Assembly (NCBI RefSeq): GCF_000316645.1
Contig: NC_019684.1
Location: 6,521,501-6,585,500, forward strand
Direction of reading: 5' to 3'
From: Nostoc sp. PCC 7524
GTDB taxonomy: Bacteria; Cyanobacteriota; Cyanobacteriia; Cyanobacteriales; Nostocaceae
DNA length: 64,000 nucleotides
Shown: piece after piece, positions 46,970-56,108 of the stretch
Position numbering within the stretch: the stretch's first letter is position 1
Layout of the letters: each line of letters begins with the position of its first letter
The notes under the pieces: generated by a model
The model's database searches: none
What the model was told of the DNA's origin: nothing
What the model saw: only the letters and a program-made list of their open reading frames with translations
Translations under genes and position numbers: made by a program

Positions 46970-47611
46970 ATGCCTAAATCTGTTAGATTTCGTACTTTAA
47001 CCAAGGAGCTAACTAGGTTAAAAAAGCAATTTCTCCCGAAGATTAATCCTATTGGTTTATATTCTGATAGGCAGTTATCCAGAACTCTGGCATACAGAGT
47101 TTTAGCTCATGCTGAATTTGAGTCCTACTTTGAAGATAGAGCGTGGGAAGTTATTCAAGATGCTAAAAGAGTTTGGGATAATACAAGTAATACTCGTCTA
47201 ACTTTAGTTAGTCTACTTGCTTTCTCAGGTCAAATGATGGAGATACCACCCGCAACACTCACACCTAGTAAAGGAAAAAAAGCTGTTCCAATAGATAAAA
47301 TTAAAATAAGTAAAAAAATAGATTTAGCTATTAATAGTTTTAAGTGGATTATTGATAATAATCATGGCATTAAAGAAGCTAATATTCTGGCATTGCTTTT
47401 ACCAATAGGGATAGATAGTGATGATTTAGATCCAGCTTGGCTAGCTACAATGAATACATTCGGGGAAAAAAGAGGTCTTGTAGCGCATACCTCAGCTACA
47501 TCTTACAGAACTATTCAACCACCAGATCCTGCTAATGAACTCAGCATGGTGAAGCAAATTACTCAGGAACTTTTAAAAGTAGATGAGTTAATCAATAATT
47601 TGATGAAATGA
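46970..47611 (+). CDS. RiboL-PSP-HEPN-like protein
   Basis: A 213-residue all-helical protein. RGLVAH (Arg168 to His173) is an Rx4-6H motif, the catalytic signature of HEPN ribonucleases, and the N-terminal LAYRVLAHAEFESYFEDRAWEV resembles the opening helix of the RiboL-PSP-HEPN family. HEPN RNases are toxins or effectors in toxin-antitoxin, abortive infection and CRISPR systems. It is 14 bp behind the DUF262 gene, and the pair is probably one transcript. Nothing in the gene is broken. Confidence 0.8.
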   Translation: MPKSVRFRTLTKELTRLKKQFLPKINPIGLYSDRQLSRTLAYRVLAHAEFESYFEDRAWEVIQDAKRVWDNTSNTRLTLVSLLAFSGQMMEIPPATLTPSKGKKAVPIDKIKISKKIDLAINSFKWIIDNNHGIKEANILALLLPIGIDSDDLDPAWLATMNTFGEKRGLVAHTSATSYRTIQPPDPANELSMVKQITQELLKVDELINNLMK

Positions 47612-47944
47612 TGTCCCTGATGTTTGTCTTAGGGACTTCCAGAAAATAAATTATCCAATGTTGATAGCAAAGACGATGAGAAGATTCTTTCTCCCCCTGC
47701 TTCCCCTGCTTCCCCTGCTCCCCTCCGTTCGCGTAGCGTCCCGCAGGGAAGTTCCGAGCGGAGGAAGCCTCCGCTCGGACTTCTCTCTGCTCACCAAAGC
47801 GATTGGATATTTTTTTAGTTGGAAGTCCCTTAGCATATATAGTTGTAGATTATTAAAGGGCTTGGGTATAGTCATTTAGGGAGATGTCAGTAATTTAGGT
47901 TGTCATCTAGTTTGGGAAGGTCGAATAATTTATATAGAATTACC
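47612..47944. repeat. Spacer with heptamer runs and a perfect 11-bp hairpin
   Basis: A TCCCCTGCT-type run (about 47690-47722) is followed by a strong stem, CCGAGCGGAGG (47754-47764) and CCTCCGCTCGG (47768-47778) with a three-base loop. Open frames here are low complexity and read from the repeats, so none is called. Confidence 0.65.
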
Positions 47945-48166
47945 ATGATTCATCCCACGGCTATTTCTATCCCCGAACCACAAATCCCCAACCCTGAACC
48001 AAACACATTACCAGAACCTGAACCCACACCGGGGCCTACAATTCCCCCTCCTTTTCCGGAGCCTGTACCAGAACCAGTACCTGCTCCCATCCCGCAAACG
48101 GTTCCGGGGCCTGTACCAGAACCAGTACCTGCTCCCATTCCCCAGACTATACCAAAGCCTGTTTAG
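47945..48166 (+). CDS. Proline-rich small protein
   Basis: From the ATG at 47945 the frame gives 73 residues, starting MIHPTAISIPEP and then almost entirely P/E/V/T, with repeats such as PEPVPAPIPQT present twice from a ~48-bp direct repeat (about 48064-48110 and 48112-48160). It ends 39 bp before ychF. It may be a real extended spacer-like protein or a translated repeat. No ribosome site stands out. Confidence 0.35.
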   Translation: MIHPTAISIPEPQIPNPEPNTLPEPEPTPGPTIPPPFPEPVPEPVPAPIPQTVPGPVPEPVPAPIPQTIPKPV

Positions 48167-48205
48167 TTTACCTTTGTACATAAACTCAAAAATCTAACAT
48201 CTAAA

Positions 48206-49297
48206 ATGCTAAGAGCCGGAATTGTCGGACTTCCCAACGTCGGAAAATCTACTTTATTCAATGCTGTAGTTGCTAATGCTAAAGCAGAAGCTGCTAACTT
48301 CCCGTTCTGCACGATTGAACCTAATGTCGGCGTTGTTGCAGTACCGGATGAGCGTTTAAACGTGCTTTCTAATATTTCCGGTTCAGCACAAATTATCCCC
48401 GCACGGATTGAGTTTGTGGATATCGCCGGCTTGGTGAAAGGTGCTAGCCAAGGTGAAGGACTAGGTAATCAATTTTTGTCTCATATTCGCGAAGTTGATG
48501 CGATCGTTCATGTAGTACGCTGTTTTGAGAATGATGATATTATCCATGTTGCTGGTTCTGTTGACCCAGCACGAGATATTGAAATCATTAGTCTAGAATT
48601 GGGTTTAGCAGATTTAGCACAGGTTGAACGGCGCATTGAGCGTACCCGCAAACAAGCCCGTACCAGTAAAGAAGCTCAATTTGAAGTGACAGTCCTGGAA
48701 AAATTAGCTGCTGCTTTAAACGAAGGTAAATCTGTCCGCCAAGTCAGTTTAAATGAAGAAGAAGCCGCAGTGATTCAAGGATTGGGATTACTCACCAATA
48801 AACCAATTATCTATGCTGCCAATGTCTCTGAAGATGACTTAGCCACGGGCAATAAATTTGTCGAACAGGTGCGGCAAATTGCAGCCCAAGAAAACGCCCA
48901 AGTTGTGATTGTTTCTGCTCAAGTAGAAGCGGAACTTGTCGAATTACCAGAAGAAGATAAAGCTGACTTTTTAGCATCTTTGGGTGTAGAAGAAGGTGGA
49001 TTAAAATCTTTAATTCGGGCAACTTATACCCTCTTAGGACTACGAACATATTTCACCAGTGGGCAGAAAGAAACCCGTGCTTGGACAATTCATGCCGGGA
49101 TGTCAGCACCCCAAGCAGCAGGTGTAATTCACTCGGATTTTGAACGGGGATTTATTCGTGCAGAAACCGTTGCTTACAATGATTTAGTTACATCTGGTTC
49201 TCTGAATGCTGCTAAGGAAAAAGGCTTGGTTCGGAGTGAAGGTAAAGAGTATATTGTCCAAGAAGGGGATGTAATGTTATTCCGATTTAATGTGTAG
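48206..49297 (+). CDS. ychF: Redox-regulated ATPase YchF
   Basis: A 363-residue Obg-family P-loop ATPase. GLPNVGKST (about 8-16) is the P-loop, VDIAGLVKGASQGEGLGNQFL is the switch II region, and the G4 position reads NVSE (YchF uses NxxE rather than NKxD, hence ATP). The C-terminal TGS domain covers about 280-363. YchF associates with ribosomes and is redox sensitive in stress responses. It starts at the ATG 48206 and is followed by a terminator hairpin. Confidence 0.95.
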   Translation: MLRAGIVGLPNVGKSTLFNAVVANAKAEAANFPFCTIEPNVGVVAVPDERLNVLSNISGSAQIIPARIEFVDIAGLVKGASQGEGLGNQFLSHIREVDAIVHVVRCFENDDIIHVAGSVDPARDIEIISLELGLADLAQVERRIERTRKQARTSKEAQFEVTVLEKLAAALNEGKSVRQVSLNEEEAAVIQGLGLLTNKPIIYAANVSEDDLATGNKFVEQVRQIAAQENAQVVIVSAQVEAELVELPEEDKADFLASLGVEEGGLKSLIRATYTLLGLRTYFTSGQKETRAWTIHAGMSAPQAAGVIHSDFERGFIRAETVAYNDLVTSGSLNAAKEKGLVRSEGKEYIVQEGDVMLFRFNV

Positions 49298-49302
49298 TTA
49301 AT

Positions 49303-49336
49303 TGCAGGTGTGGATGAGTCTGCACCTGCATTTTAT
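49303..49336 (+). terminator. ychF terminator abutting the next start codon
   Basis: TGCAGGTG (49303-49310) pairs with CACCTGCA (49323-49330), followed by TTTTAT. The next ATG is at 49337, so this hairpin could also affect translation of the downstream gene. Confidence 0.7.
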
Positions 49337-49783
49337 ATGATGAATAAAACACCAAAAATTGATCGCCAACGCGAACATCAAGCCAATGAACGTACTTTTT
49401 TAGCTTGGTTGAGAACTTCCATTGCTTTGATAGGATTTGGTTTTGCTATTGCTCGTTTTGGTCTATTTTTACGTCAGCTTAATTTTGCAATTACGCAAAC
49501 AGAAACATATGTACATCCTATATTTAATTCCGAAAACTTAGGGATGACTTTAGTCATTTTTGGCATTGTCACTATTGCTTTAGCTGCCTGGCGATACAAT
49601 CAAGTTTTTTGGCAAATTGAACGCAGCGACTATCAACCCAACCGTTGGGCTGTTTGGGTGATGACAGGGGTAGTAATCACTTTAGGCGTTCTGAGTATGC
49701 CTTTGCTACTGTTGAGAAATCATCTTGCCCCTCGTCCATCTTCTCCCGTTGAGCCACAGTCTCGTAATTTTGACAGGCGTTGA
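49337..49783 (+). CDS. DUF202 (YidH-type) membrane protein
   Basis: About 148 residues, starting MMNKTPKIDRQREHQANERTFLAWLRTS. A GTG at 49310 would extend the frame through the ychF terminator hairpin and is rejected. NERTFLAWLRTSIALIGFGFAIARF is the DUF202 signature. Three transmembrane segments are predicted (about 24-46, 65-85, 108-130). Function unknown. The gene starts right after the ychF terminator. Confidence 0.85.
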   Translation: MMNKTPKIDRQREHQANERTFLAWLRTSIALIGFGFAIARFGLFLRQLNFAITQTETYVHPIFNSENLGMTLVIFGIVTIALAAWRYNQVFWQIERSDYQPNRWAVWVMTGVVITLGVLSMPLLLLRNHLAPRPSSPVEPQSRNFDRR

Positions 49784-49871
49784 TTTATCTTTCAACGCAG
49801 AGGGGCGCAGAGGTTTACGCAAAGTAACGCAGAGATTTTGTTTGCTTGGTATTTTTACGAGTCATGATGCG

Positions 49872-50942
49872 TTAAGTCTCTACTACTTCTCGCAATAAAG
49901 AGGCTAACTTATCAGCACTATCGGGAACTGCGATCGCTTTGGCATTCTCCGCCATTTTGGTTAACTCGTCTGGCGATCGCAATAAATTTAACACTTGTGT
50001 TTGTAATAACTCTGCTGTTAAGTCTGATTGTTTAAAGCTTAAGGCTGCATCAGCTTTCGTAAATACTTCGGCATTGTACGATTGATGGTCTTCGGCTGCA
50101 AAGGGGTAAGGAATTAAAATTGCTGGCGTACCACATACCGCTAATTCTGTTAAGCTACCTGCACCAGAACGACTGATGGCTAAATTAGCGCGTTGCAGCA
50201 GTGCTGCCATATTGTCATAGAAAGGTAATTCTATATACTGGGGATGCTGTAAACTCCCGACATCGGGATCGCTATTTCCTGTTAAATGTACGATATAAGC
50301 ACCCGCATCAAACCAAGCTGGTGCGGATTGGCGTACTAACTTGTTTACAGCCACTGCGCCTTGACTACCACCAAATACCACGATTAAGGGAACATTTTCG
50401 GGAATAGCTAAATCTAGTTCGGCACTACCTGCATCTAGAAATTGGGAACGAACAGGAGTGCCTACGCAAACATTTTTAGCACGGGGTAAATACTTAGTAG
50501 CCACATCAAATCCCAAGGCGACTACAGTACACCAAGGGCCAAAAAAGCGCGTTACCTTACCGGGTAAAGCGTTGGATTCGTGGAAAACTACAGGTAACCC
50601 CAAAGAACGAGCCGCAATCACTGCTGGCCCCGCAATGTAACCCCCTGTGGTAAACACTCCTTGAAAGTTACCTTGTTTCAGCAGTTGCCGCACCTGGAAA
50701 ATTGCACTAATGAGTTTACCTAATGTTAGTAAAGAAGCAATACCTAACCCTTGCTGAAACCCTTCAACTGCAATAGTATGCAAAGGATACTGTTGAGGGA
50801 CAAGCTGAGTTTCTAGCCGATTGGGGACACCTAGCCATTCAATCTCATATTCTGGTAGTTTCTGTGCCAATGCGATCGCCGGAAACAAGTGTCCACCAGT
50901 CCCACTGGCAGCTATAAGTAATTTTATGGGTGCGTTTGCCAT
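49872..50942 (-). CDS. murG: UDP-N-acetylglucosamine transferase MurG
   Basis: A 356-residue GT28 glycosyltransferase that adds GlcNAc to lipid I to make lipid II on the inner face of the plasma membrane. Motifs: the glycine-rich SGTGGHLFPAIALAQ (about 12-26), HESNALPGKVTR, VFGGSQGAVAVN and SRSGAGSLTELAVCGTPAILIPYPFAAEDHQSYNA. Length and motifs are normal. It is divergent from the NTF2-like gene at 51027. Confidence 0.96.
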   Translation of the reverse strand: MANAPIKLLIAASGTGGHLFPAIALAQKLPEYEIEWLGVPNRLETQLVPQQYPLHTIAVEGFQQGLGIASLLTLGKLISAIFQVRQLLKQGNFQGVFTTGGYIAGPAVIAARSLGLPVVFHESNALPGKVTRFFGPWCTVVALGFDVATKYLPRAKNVCVGTPVRSQFLDAGSAELDLAIPENVPLIVVFGGSQGAVAVNKLVRQSAPAWFDAGAYIVHLTGNSDPDVGSLQHPQYIELPFYDNMAALLQRANLAISRSGAGSLTELAVCGTPAILIPYPFAAEDHQSYNAEVFTKADAALSFKQSDLTAELLQTQVLNLLRSPDELTKMAENAKAIAVPDSADKLASLLREVVET

Positions 50943-51026
50943 TCAAACTCTACCGTTTAGCGCCTAGCTTAACTAAGATAAAACAATTTCCTGACCTTCT
51001 CTACTCCAATCAGTAAAGTCTTACCC

Positions 51027-51857
51027 ATGATCAAGATTATCTTCTCGTTATTAAAACCCCAAAAACGTTTCTCCGCAAGCATCTGGCTGATTTTAAGTAT
51101 TTTTTCATTTAGTTTAGTCAATACTGGAAAACCTGCTCAAGCTGTGGAAATCGCTCAAAGCAGTAACGTCCAAAATGCCCCAAGCACCCTGAAAACTCTG
51201 TTAACACAAATGGATGCCGCAGCTAGTAAAGGTGATGTCAAAGGCGTGTTGCAATTTTACAGCCCTAATTTCACCCACGGGGATGGACTCACCCGCCAAA
51301 CAATGGAAAAAGCATTAACAACATTCTGGAAACGCTACCCCCAAGTACGCTACAACACACAGCTACAATCTTGGAAAACAGAAGGTAATGCCATTATCGC
51401 TGAGACAGTAACTAACATTACTGGCTTACCCTCGGCAAATACTAATAACATAGCTATAAACTCAACCATTAGATCCCGCCAGCGCATCGTCGGAGGCAAA
51501 ATCACACGTCAGGATATCCTATCAGAGCGCACCTCAATGACATCTGGTAGCAAGCCACCCCAAATTGATATCAAATTACCGCAACAAGTGAGAGTTGGTC
51601 AGCAGTATAATTTTGATGCGATCGTGCAAGAACCCTTGGGTGATGATTTGCTGCTGGGAACTGCAATAGAAGAACCAATTAGAGCCACTAGATATCTCAA
51701 TCCTGCGTCCATTGATTTAAAACCACTCTCCTCTGGTGGACTTTTCAAAGTGGGACGCGCCCCATCTACCCCTGGTAATCACTGGGTTTCTGCTGTAATT
51801 CTCCGGGGTGATGGGATGACTGTTGTAACTCAGCGTCTGCAAGTGGTGAGGAAGTAG
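51027..51857 (+). CDS. Exported protein with NTF2/SnoaL-like domain
   Basis: A 276-residue protein. A signal peptide (about 1-38) is followed by an NTF2-like cone fold (about 55-165, LLTQMDAAASKGDVKGVLQFYSPNF..., DGLTRQTMEKALTTFWKRYPQVRYNTQLQSW). A beta-rich C-terminal domain (about 175-276, PPQIDIKLPQQVRVGQQYNFDAIV) follows. A polyketide cyclase or binding role is possible but unproven. It is divergent from murG. Confidence 0.85.
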   Translation: MIKIIFSLLKPQKRFSASIWLILSIFSFSLVNTGKPAQAVEIAQSSNVQNAPSTLKTLLTQMDAAASKGDVKGVLQFYSPNFTHGDGLTRQTMEKALTTFWKRYPQVRYNTQLQSWKTEGNAIIAETVTNITGLPSANTNNIAINSTIRSRQRIVGGKITRQDILSERTSMTSGSKPPQIDIKLPQQVRVGQQYNFDAIVQEPLGDDLLLGTAIEEPIRATRYLNPASIDLKPLSSGGLFKVGRAPSTPGNHWVSAVILRGDGMTVVTQRLQVVRK

Positions 51858-51987
51858 AAGGATAAGGGTGGGGGAGATGGGGGAGATGGGGGAGCAGGGG
51901 AAGTAAATTCTTCCTTGTCTTTCCCAATCCCCAGTCCCCAGTCCCCAATCCCCAATCCCCAGTCCCTTAGACTATTAACTACCAAAA

Positions 51988-52758
51988 ATGATTTCTCTCA
52001 AAAATCAGATTGTTTTAATTACGGGTGCTAGTAGTGGTATCGGTGCTGCTTGCACCAAAATTTTTGCTGATGCGGGTGCAAAACTGATTTTAGCGGCACG
52101 GCGATTAGAAAAATTACAGCAGCTTGTAGAAACATTACCTGTAACCTCTGACCAGATTCATTTGGTACAGTTAGATGTGCGCGATCGCCTGGCTGTAGAA
52201 TCTGCTATATCTAACCTACCTCCACTTTGGTCAAATATAGATATCCTGATTAATAATGCTGGCCTTAGTCGCGGTTTAGATAAGCTGCATGAAGGCGACT
52301 TCCAAGACTGGGAAGAAATGATTGATACTAATATCAAGGGTTTGCTTTACCTCACCCGTTATATTGTGCCGGGGATGGTAAATCGTGGTCGTGGTCATGT
52401 AGTTAATATCGGGTCAATTGCTGGGCATCAAACTTATCCCGGTGGTAATGTCTACTGTTCTACCAAAGCAGCTGTCAAGGCAATTTCTGAAGGTTTAAAA
52501 CAAGATTTGTTGGGGACTCCCATTCGTGTCACTTCCGTTGATCCCGGTATGGTAGAAACAGAATTTAGCAATGTGCGTTTTCACGGTGACACGGAACGCG
52601 CCAAGAAAGTTTACCAGGGAGTTACGCCTCTAACACCCGATGATGTGGCGGATGTGGTCTTTTTTTGTACCACGCGATCGCCCCATGTCAATATTAATGA
52701 AGTCATCCTCATGCCAGTTGATCAAGCTAGCGCCACCCTAGTTCATCGGCAAATATAG
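51988..52758 (+). CDS. SDR oxidoreductase (YdfG-like)
   Basis: A 256-residue short-chain dehydrogenase. TGASSGIG (about 13-20) and the basic AARRLEK stretch suggest NADP(H). NNAG (near 90), Ser in NIGSIAG, YCSTK (near 152) and PGMVETEFS are present. It looks like the YdfG/serine 3-dehydrogenase type, which reduces beta-hydroxy acid semialdehydes. It is followed by a 66-residue protein four bases after its stop, likely co-transcribed. Confidence 0.93.
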   Translation: MISLKNQIVLITGASSGIGAACTKIFADAGAKLILAARRLEKLQQLVETLPVTSDQIHLVQLDVRDRLAVESAISNLPPLWSNIDILINNAGLSRGLDKLHEGDFQDWEEMIDTNIKGLLYLTRYIVPGMVNRGRGHVVNIGSIAGHQTYPGGNVYCSTKAAVKAISEGLKQDLLGTPIRVTSVDPGMVETEFSNVRFHGDTERAKKVYQGVTPLTPDDVADVVFFCTTRSPHVNINEVILMPVDQASATLVHRQI

Positions 52759-52762
52759 AACC

Positions 52763-52963
52763 ATGACAAAGGTAAACTACGCTCTCATGAGTGATCAAGA
52801 GCTAAAGCAATATCGGCTCACCCATAAGGATGATCAGGAAGCTTTTTATGCTTACATGGATCGAAGAAAATCTCGTCATCGGGGTGCTGCTATTAAGTTA
52901 GATGATCCCGCTTGGGAAGAGAAGATAATAGCTGCAATTCAGCAACAATTAGGCTCTAGTTAA
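52763..52963 (+). CDS. DUF6887-like small protein
   Basis: A 66-residue protein starting MTKVNYALMSDQELKQYRLTHKDDQEAFYAYMDRR. The "MSDxELKxYxLxHRxDxEAFxxYxDR" pattern is that of the cyanobacterial DUF6887 family, of unknown function. It begins four bases after the SDR stop codon. A partner gene often seen next to this family (DUF6888) is not here. Confidence 0.75.
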   Translation: MTKVNYALMSDQELKQYRLTHKDDQEAFYAYMDRRKSRHRGAAIKLDDPAWEEKIIAAIQQQLGSS

Positions 52964-53010
52964 TTGTGAATCGAGGAGGACTATATTTTACCAGTCCCCT
53001 CGATTAACTA
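52958..53010. repeat. Direct repeat L flanking the DUF433/DUF5615 module
   Basis: This 53-bp segment recurs at 53754-53804 in the same orientation, with about three substitutions and a 2-base length difference. Each copy is itself a hairpin, AATCGAGG-n-GGACT pairing with AGTCC-n-CCTCGATT. Left copy just after the DUF6887-like gene. Confidence 0.85.
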
Positions 53011-53060
53011 CGAACACTGAGTTAACATTAGCCATGCCTTCATATATATCTGAAAACTTC

Positions 53061-53432
53061 TTAAATAGGCAATTTGCGAACGCGTACAGCATTATCTTCT
53101 ATCGTAATTGCTGAACCATCAATCAACATCTGCTCTAAATTTGGTAAGACTTCCAGTAATCTACGCGATACAACATCAGGTTGAGCTGAACTTAGTCGTA
53201 GCGTAATTAAACTGGGTTGAATATAGCCACCCAAAGCGACTAATGCTGAGAAGTCTAAATCTTGAGTCAGGATAATACGATTATGTATCCTAGCAAAATT
53301 GAGAATTTCTGTGTCAGATGCAGTGCGTGGAAGAAATTCAGTTACACGCAAAATATCATAACCCTCTCTTTGCAAAGCCATAACTGTAAGAGGGGAAATG
53401 TGAACATCTGCAATGAAACTAAGCACACTCAT
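53061..53432 (-). CDS. DUF5615 PIN-like toxin-type protein
   Basis: A 123-residue protein, FIADVHISPLTVMALQREGYDI then ILTQDLDFSALVALGG. The acidic residues near 9, 40 and 60 (ADVH, SDTE, TQDLDF) are those of the PIN-like DUF5615 nuclease fold. It overlaps the upstream DUF433 gene by four bases (ATGA), a toxin-antitoxin style arrangement. Confidence 0.87.
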   Translation of the reverse strand: MSVLSFIADVHISPLTVMALQREGYDILRVTEFLPRTASDTEILNFARIHNRIILTQDLDFSALVALGGYIQPSLITLRLSSAQPDVVSRRLLEVLPNLEQMLIDGSAITIEDNAVRVRKLPI

Positions 53433-53659
53433 GCAGAACGAATATCAATTAGTTGATCAGAAACTACCCATGCAGCATAGTTGAGGGCTTGCTGAATATC
53501 TTCAGGTTCTAACTCTGGGTATGATGCAACAATTTCTGGAATCGATAAATTACTGGCTAGAAGTTTAAGAACAAAACTCACAGTGATTCGCATCCCTCTA
53601 ATTGTGGGTTGTCCCAAGCAGATATTTGGATCGATAGTAATACGATCTAACTTTTCCAT
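53429..53659 (-). CDS. DUF433 antitoxin-type protein
   Basis: About 76 residues from the ATG at 53659 (MEKLDRITIDPNICLGQPTIRGMRITVSF). An ATG at 53728 extends the frame by 23 residues unlike the family. DUF433 (helix-turn-helix) pairs with DUF5615 in many cyanobacteria as an antitoxin-like partner. The gene stop overlaps the DUF5615 start by four bases. Confidence 0.87.
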   Translation of the reverse strand: MEKLDRITIDPNICLGQPTIRGMRITVSFVLKLLASNLSIPEIVASYPELEPEDIQQALNYAAWVVSDQLIDIRSA

Positions 53660-53753
53660 GAAACCAAAACTCTTAGCTACACACTGTATCGTTGATATTC
53701 TACCAATTATAGAACTGCGATCGCTCAAATACTCGTTTTATAGAGAAGTACAC

Positions 53754-53804
53754 AGTTAATTGTGAATCGAGGTGGACTATTTTACCAGTCCCCTCAATTA
53801 ACTA
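53754..53804. repeat. Direct repeat R flanking the DUF433/DUF5615 module
   Basis: A near-identical copy of 52958-53010, lying between the DUF433 upstream region and the sdhA stop codon. It also forms a hairpin that could terminate sdhA transcription. Confidence 0.85.
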
Positions 53805-53813
53805 TTTCAATTG

Positions 53814-55541
53814 TTAATATTTCCTCTCCTGTGGTTCAAACATAGTAATCGCTACTGGTCGATATTGAATATCAATTCCGGCGGGTGAATAGTAAGCCAT
53901 TGTATGTTTGAGGAAGTTCGGATCATCTCGCTGGGGATAATCTTCTCGGAAATGTGCGCCCCGACTTTCTTGACGATTGAGGGCTGAGGCTAAGATAGTT
54001 TGTCCGACTACCATTAAACTTTTGAGTTCTAAAGCTTCAATTAGTTCTGTATTCCAACAACTACCTTTGTCATCCAAATATATTTGCGAATATTGCTGTT
54101 GCAATTGTGTGATTTTTTCCCACCCTTGACTCATTAATTCTTCAGTGCGGAAAACACCACAGAACTGAGTCATATTATCTTGAAAATCTTGGCGAATCTG
54201 ATTAATGCGGTATTTTCCTGGTTGTGCTAACAAAGCTTGGATTTCTTGTTGGGCTTGTTGGATGTAACTTTGCTCATCTATAGAGGGTAACTTACGTTTT
54301 TGTACATATTGAGCGATCGCTGCCCCAGTCCGTTTACCATAAACTACGCATTCTAATAGAGAATTACTACCTAAACGGTTCGCCCCGTGAACAGAAACAC
54401 AAGCCGTCTCACCAGCCGCAAAGAAACCTTCAACTAAACCATCGCCACTACTGCGAACTCTACCATCAATATTCACAGGGATACCACCCATACAATAGTG
54501 GATAGTAGGGCGGACTGGCATCGGTTGAGTCACAGCATCAACACCCACTAAGCGGTGGGCTTCTTCCCAACAAAAGGGAACCCGACTCATAATTTTTTCT
54601 TTGCCCATGTGGCGTAAATCCAGATAGACAAAGGGGCCGCCTGCACTCCCATCGGGATGAATCCCGCGCCCAGCCCGAATTTCGTAGGCGATCGCCCGTG
54701 AGGTAATATCACGGGGGGCTAGTTCCATGCGACTGGGTGCGTAGTTCGCCATAAAGCGATCGCCCTCAGAGTTGATTAAATACGCCCCTTCCCCTCGCAC
54801 AGCTTCCGAAATCAGCACCCCTACCGGATATAAACCAGTAGGATGGAACTGCACAAACTCCATATCTTCCAGGGGTAAACCTGCCAGTGCAGTCATCGCT
54901 AAACCATCACCGGTAGAAGCGTAATCATTGGATGTGGTGTTATAAACGCGACCATATCCCCCAGTGGCAAACATGACTGCCTTAGCCCTTAGCACCTCAA
55001 TCTGCCCATCAAGCAAGCGGTACATGACCAAACCCTTGGCCTCATTCTCTTCCAAAATCAGGCGCATCACGTACCATTCTTGATATATCTGCACACCATA
55101 ACGCCGCAAGTTATTTACTAATTCATGCAGAATGGCATGACCTGTTTTATCGGCGGCGTAGCAAGTCCGGTTATGAGAATGTCCACCAAAGGCCCGTTGT
55201 GCAATCCGTCCGTCAGGTAAACGGGAAAACAACACGCCCATGTGTTCTAAATCAATCACTACATCCGGTGCTTCTTGGGCTAGAATTGCTACTGCATCTT
55301 GGTCTGCTAAATAATCAGATCCCTTAACAGTATCAAAAGCGTGAGCCTCCCAAGTATCAGTAGAATCCACATTTTTTAATGTAGCAGCGATACCACCTTG
55401 AGCAGCAACCGAGTGAGAACGAATCGGATGGGTTTTGGCAACTACCGCAACTTTTAAGCTGGGATCGGTGCGGGCAATTTCCACAGCCGCCCGACAACCC
55501 GCTAATCCACCCCCAACAATAATTACATCATGTTCCAACAT
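53814..55541 (-). CDS. sdhA: Succinate dehydrogenase/fumarate reductase flavoprotein subunit
   Basis: A 575-residue flavoprotein. [10 protein letters not shown] (about 10-19) binds [15 protein letters not shown] (about 43-54) holds the covalent-FAD histidine region, and [11 protein letters not shown] plus [15 protein letters not shown] and RGIHPDG give the active-site elements. Succinate to fumarate, feeding the quinone pool in the thylakoid or plasma membrane. No sdhB/C/D neighbours are present in the window. Confidence 0.94.
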   Translation of the reverse strand: MLEHDVIIVGGGLAGCRAAVEIARTDPSLKVAVVAKTHPIRSHSVAAQGGIAATLKNVDSTDTWEAHAFDTVKGSDYLADQDAVAILAQEAPDVVIDLEHMGVLFSRLPDGRIAQRAFGGHSHNRTCYAADKTGHAILHELVNNLRRYGVQIYQEWYVMRLILEENEAKGLVMYRLLDGQIEVLRAKAVMFATGGYGRVYNTTSNDYASTGDGLAMTALAGLPLEDMEFVQFHPTGLYPVGVLISEAVRGEGAYLINSEGDRFMANYAPSRMELAPRDITSRAIAYEIRAGRGIHPDGSAGGPFVYLDLRHMGKEKIMSRVPFCWEEAHRLVGVDAVTQPMPVRPTIHYCMGGIPVNIDGRVRSSGDGLVEGFFAAGETACVSVHGANRLGSNSLLECVVYGKRTGAAIAQYVQKRKLPSIDEQSYIQQAQQEIQALLAQPGKYRINQIRQDFQDNMTQFCGVFRTEELMSQGWEKITQLQQQYSQIYLDDKGSCWNTELIEALELKSLMVVGQTILASALNRQESRGAHFREDYPQRDDPNFLKHTMAYYSPAGIDIQYRPVAITMFEPQERKY

Positions 55542-55790
55542 AACTTAGCCCCCGACTGCAAAATACTGCTGTTCTATTGTAGAAAGGTCATTGGTGTGGC
55601 AGTTATAGCGTTTTTGACTTTGCTGCCATGCAGACGGCAGCCCACCCTGTTTTGGCTAAAGCTAAAATTCCCCCACCCGCTTGCGGGTAGGGGCTAGGGG
55701 TGGACTTTAAAGCCAAGTTGTCATCCCTTAAGCATTAACAATTATTGAAAATTCTCTACTCCCCATTTCCCACTCCCCACTCCCGGCTTT

Positions 55791-56108
55791 TCAGCTAGTT
55801 GCTTGTACAGGTTTTTGTTGGGAAACATTACCAGGTATAGGTTCTGTCTTCGTGCCTGGTTCTACAACAATTAATTCAATATGATTTAACAATGTAGTGA
55901 CAAATGCAAACAATAAGAAAGGTAGGGATAACAAAACCACAAGACCTACTGTAGTTAAAGCATACACTGGTCGTCTGGCTCCCATCAGTGCTAAAGCTGA
56001 GGCCAAACTGACGACAATCGTGATTAACCAAACTATTATTTGACCGTAGATATCACCAAAAGTGAGGGTGCAGACGAACCGATAGTTTTGATTAGTATTT
56101 TTATTCAT
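55791..56108 (-). CDS. Small hypothetical membrane protein (105 aa)
   Basis: Two transmembrane segments (about 22-43 and 51-73) are followed by a hydrophilic, proline-rich tail (VVEPGTKTEPIPGN). I recognise no family. It lies between sdhA and psaB on the same strand, 250 bp from sdhA and 368 bp from the psaB stop. Confidence 0.68.
   Translation of the reverse strand: MNKNTNQNYRFVCTLTFGDIYGQIIVWLITIVVSLASALALMGARRPVYALTTVGLVVLLSLPFLLFAFVTTLLNHIELIVVEPGTKTEPIPGNVSQQKPVQATS

Noticed and set aside
47651..47879. Overlapping 73-74 residue frames on both strands
   Set aside because: Encoded by heptamer and palindromic repeats; no family, no ribosome site.
53660..53728. Upstream start of the DUF433 gene
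   Set aside because: Includes HIP1-rich spacer; family members begin at MEKLDRITIDP.
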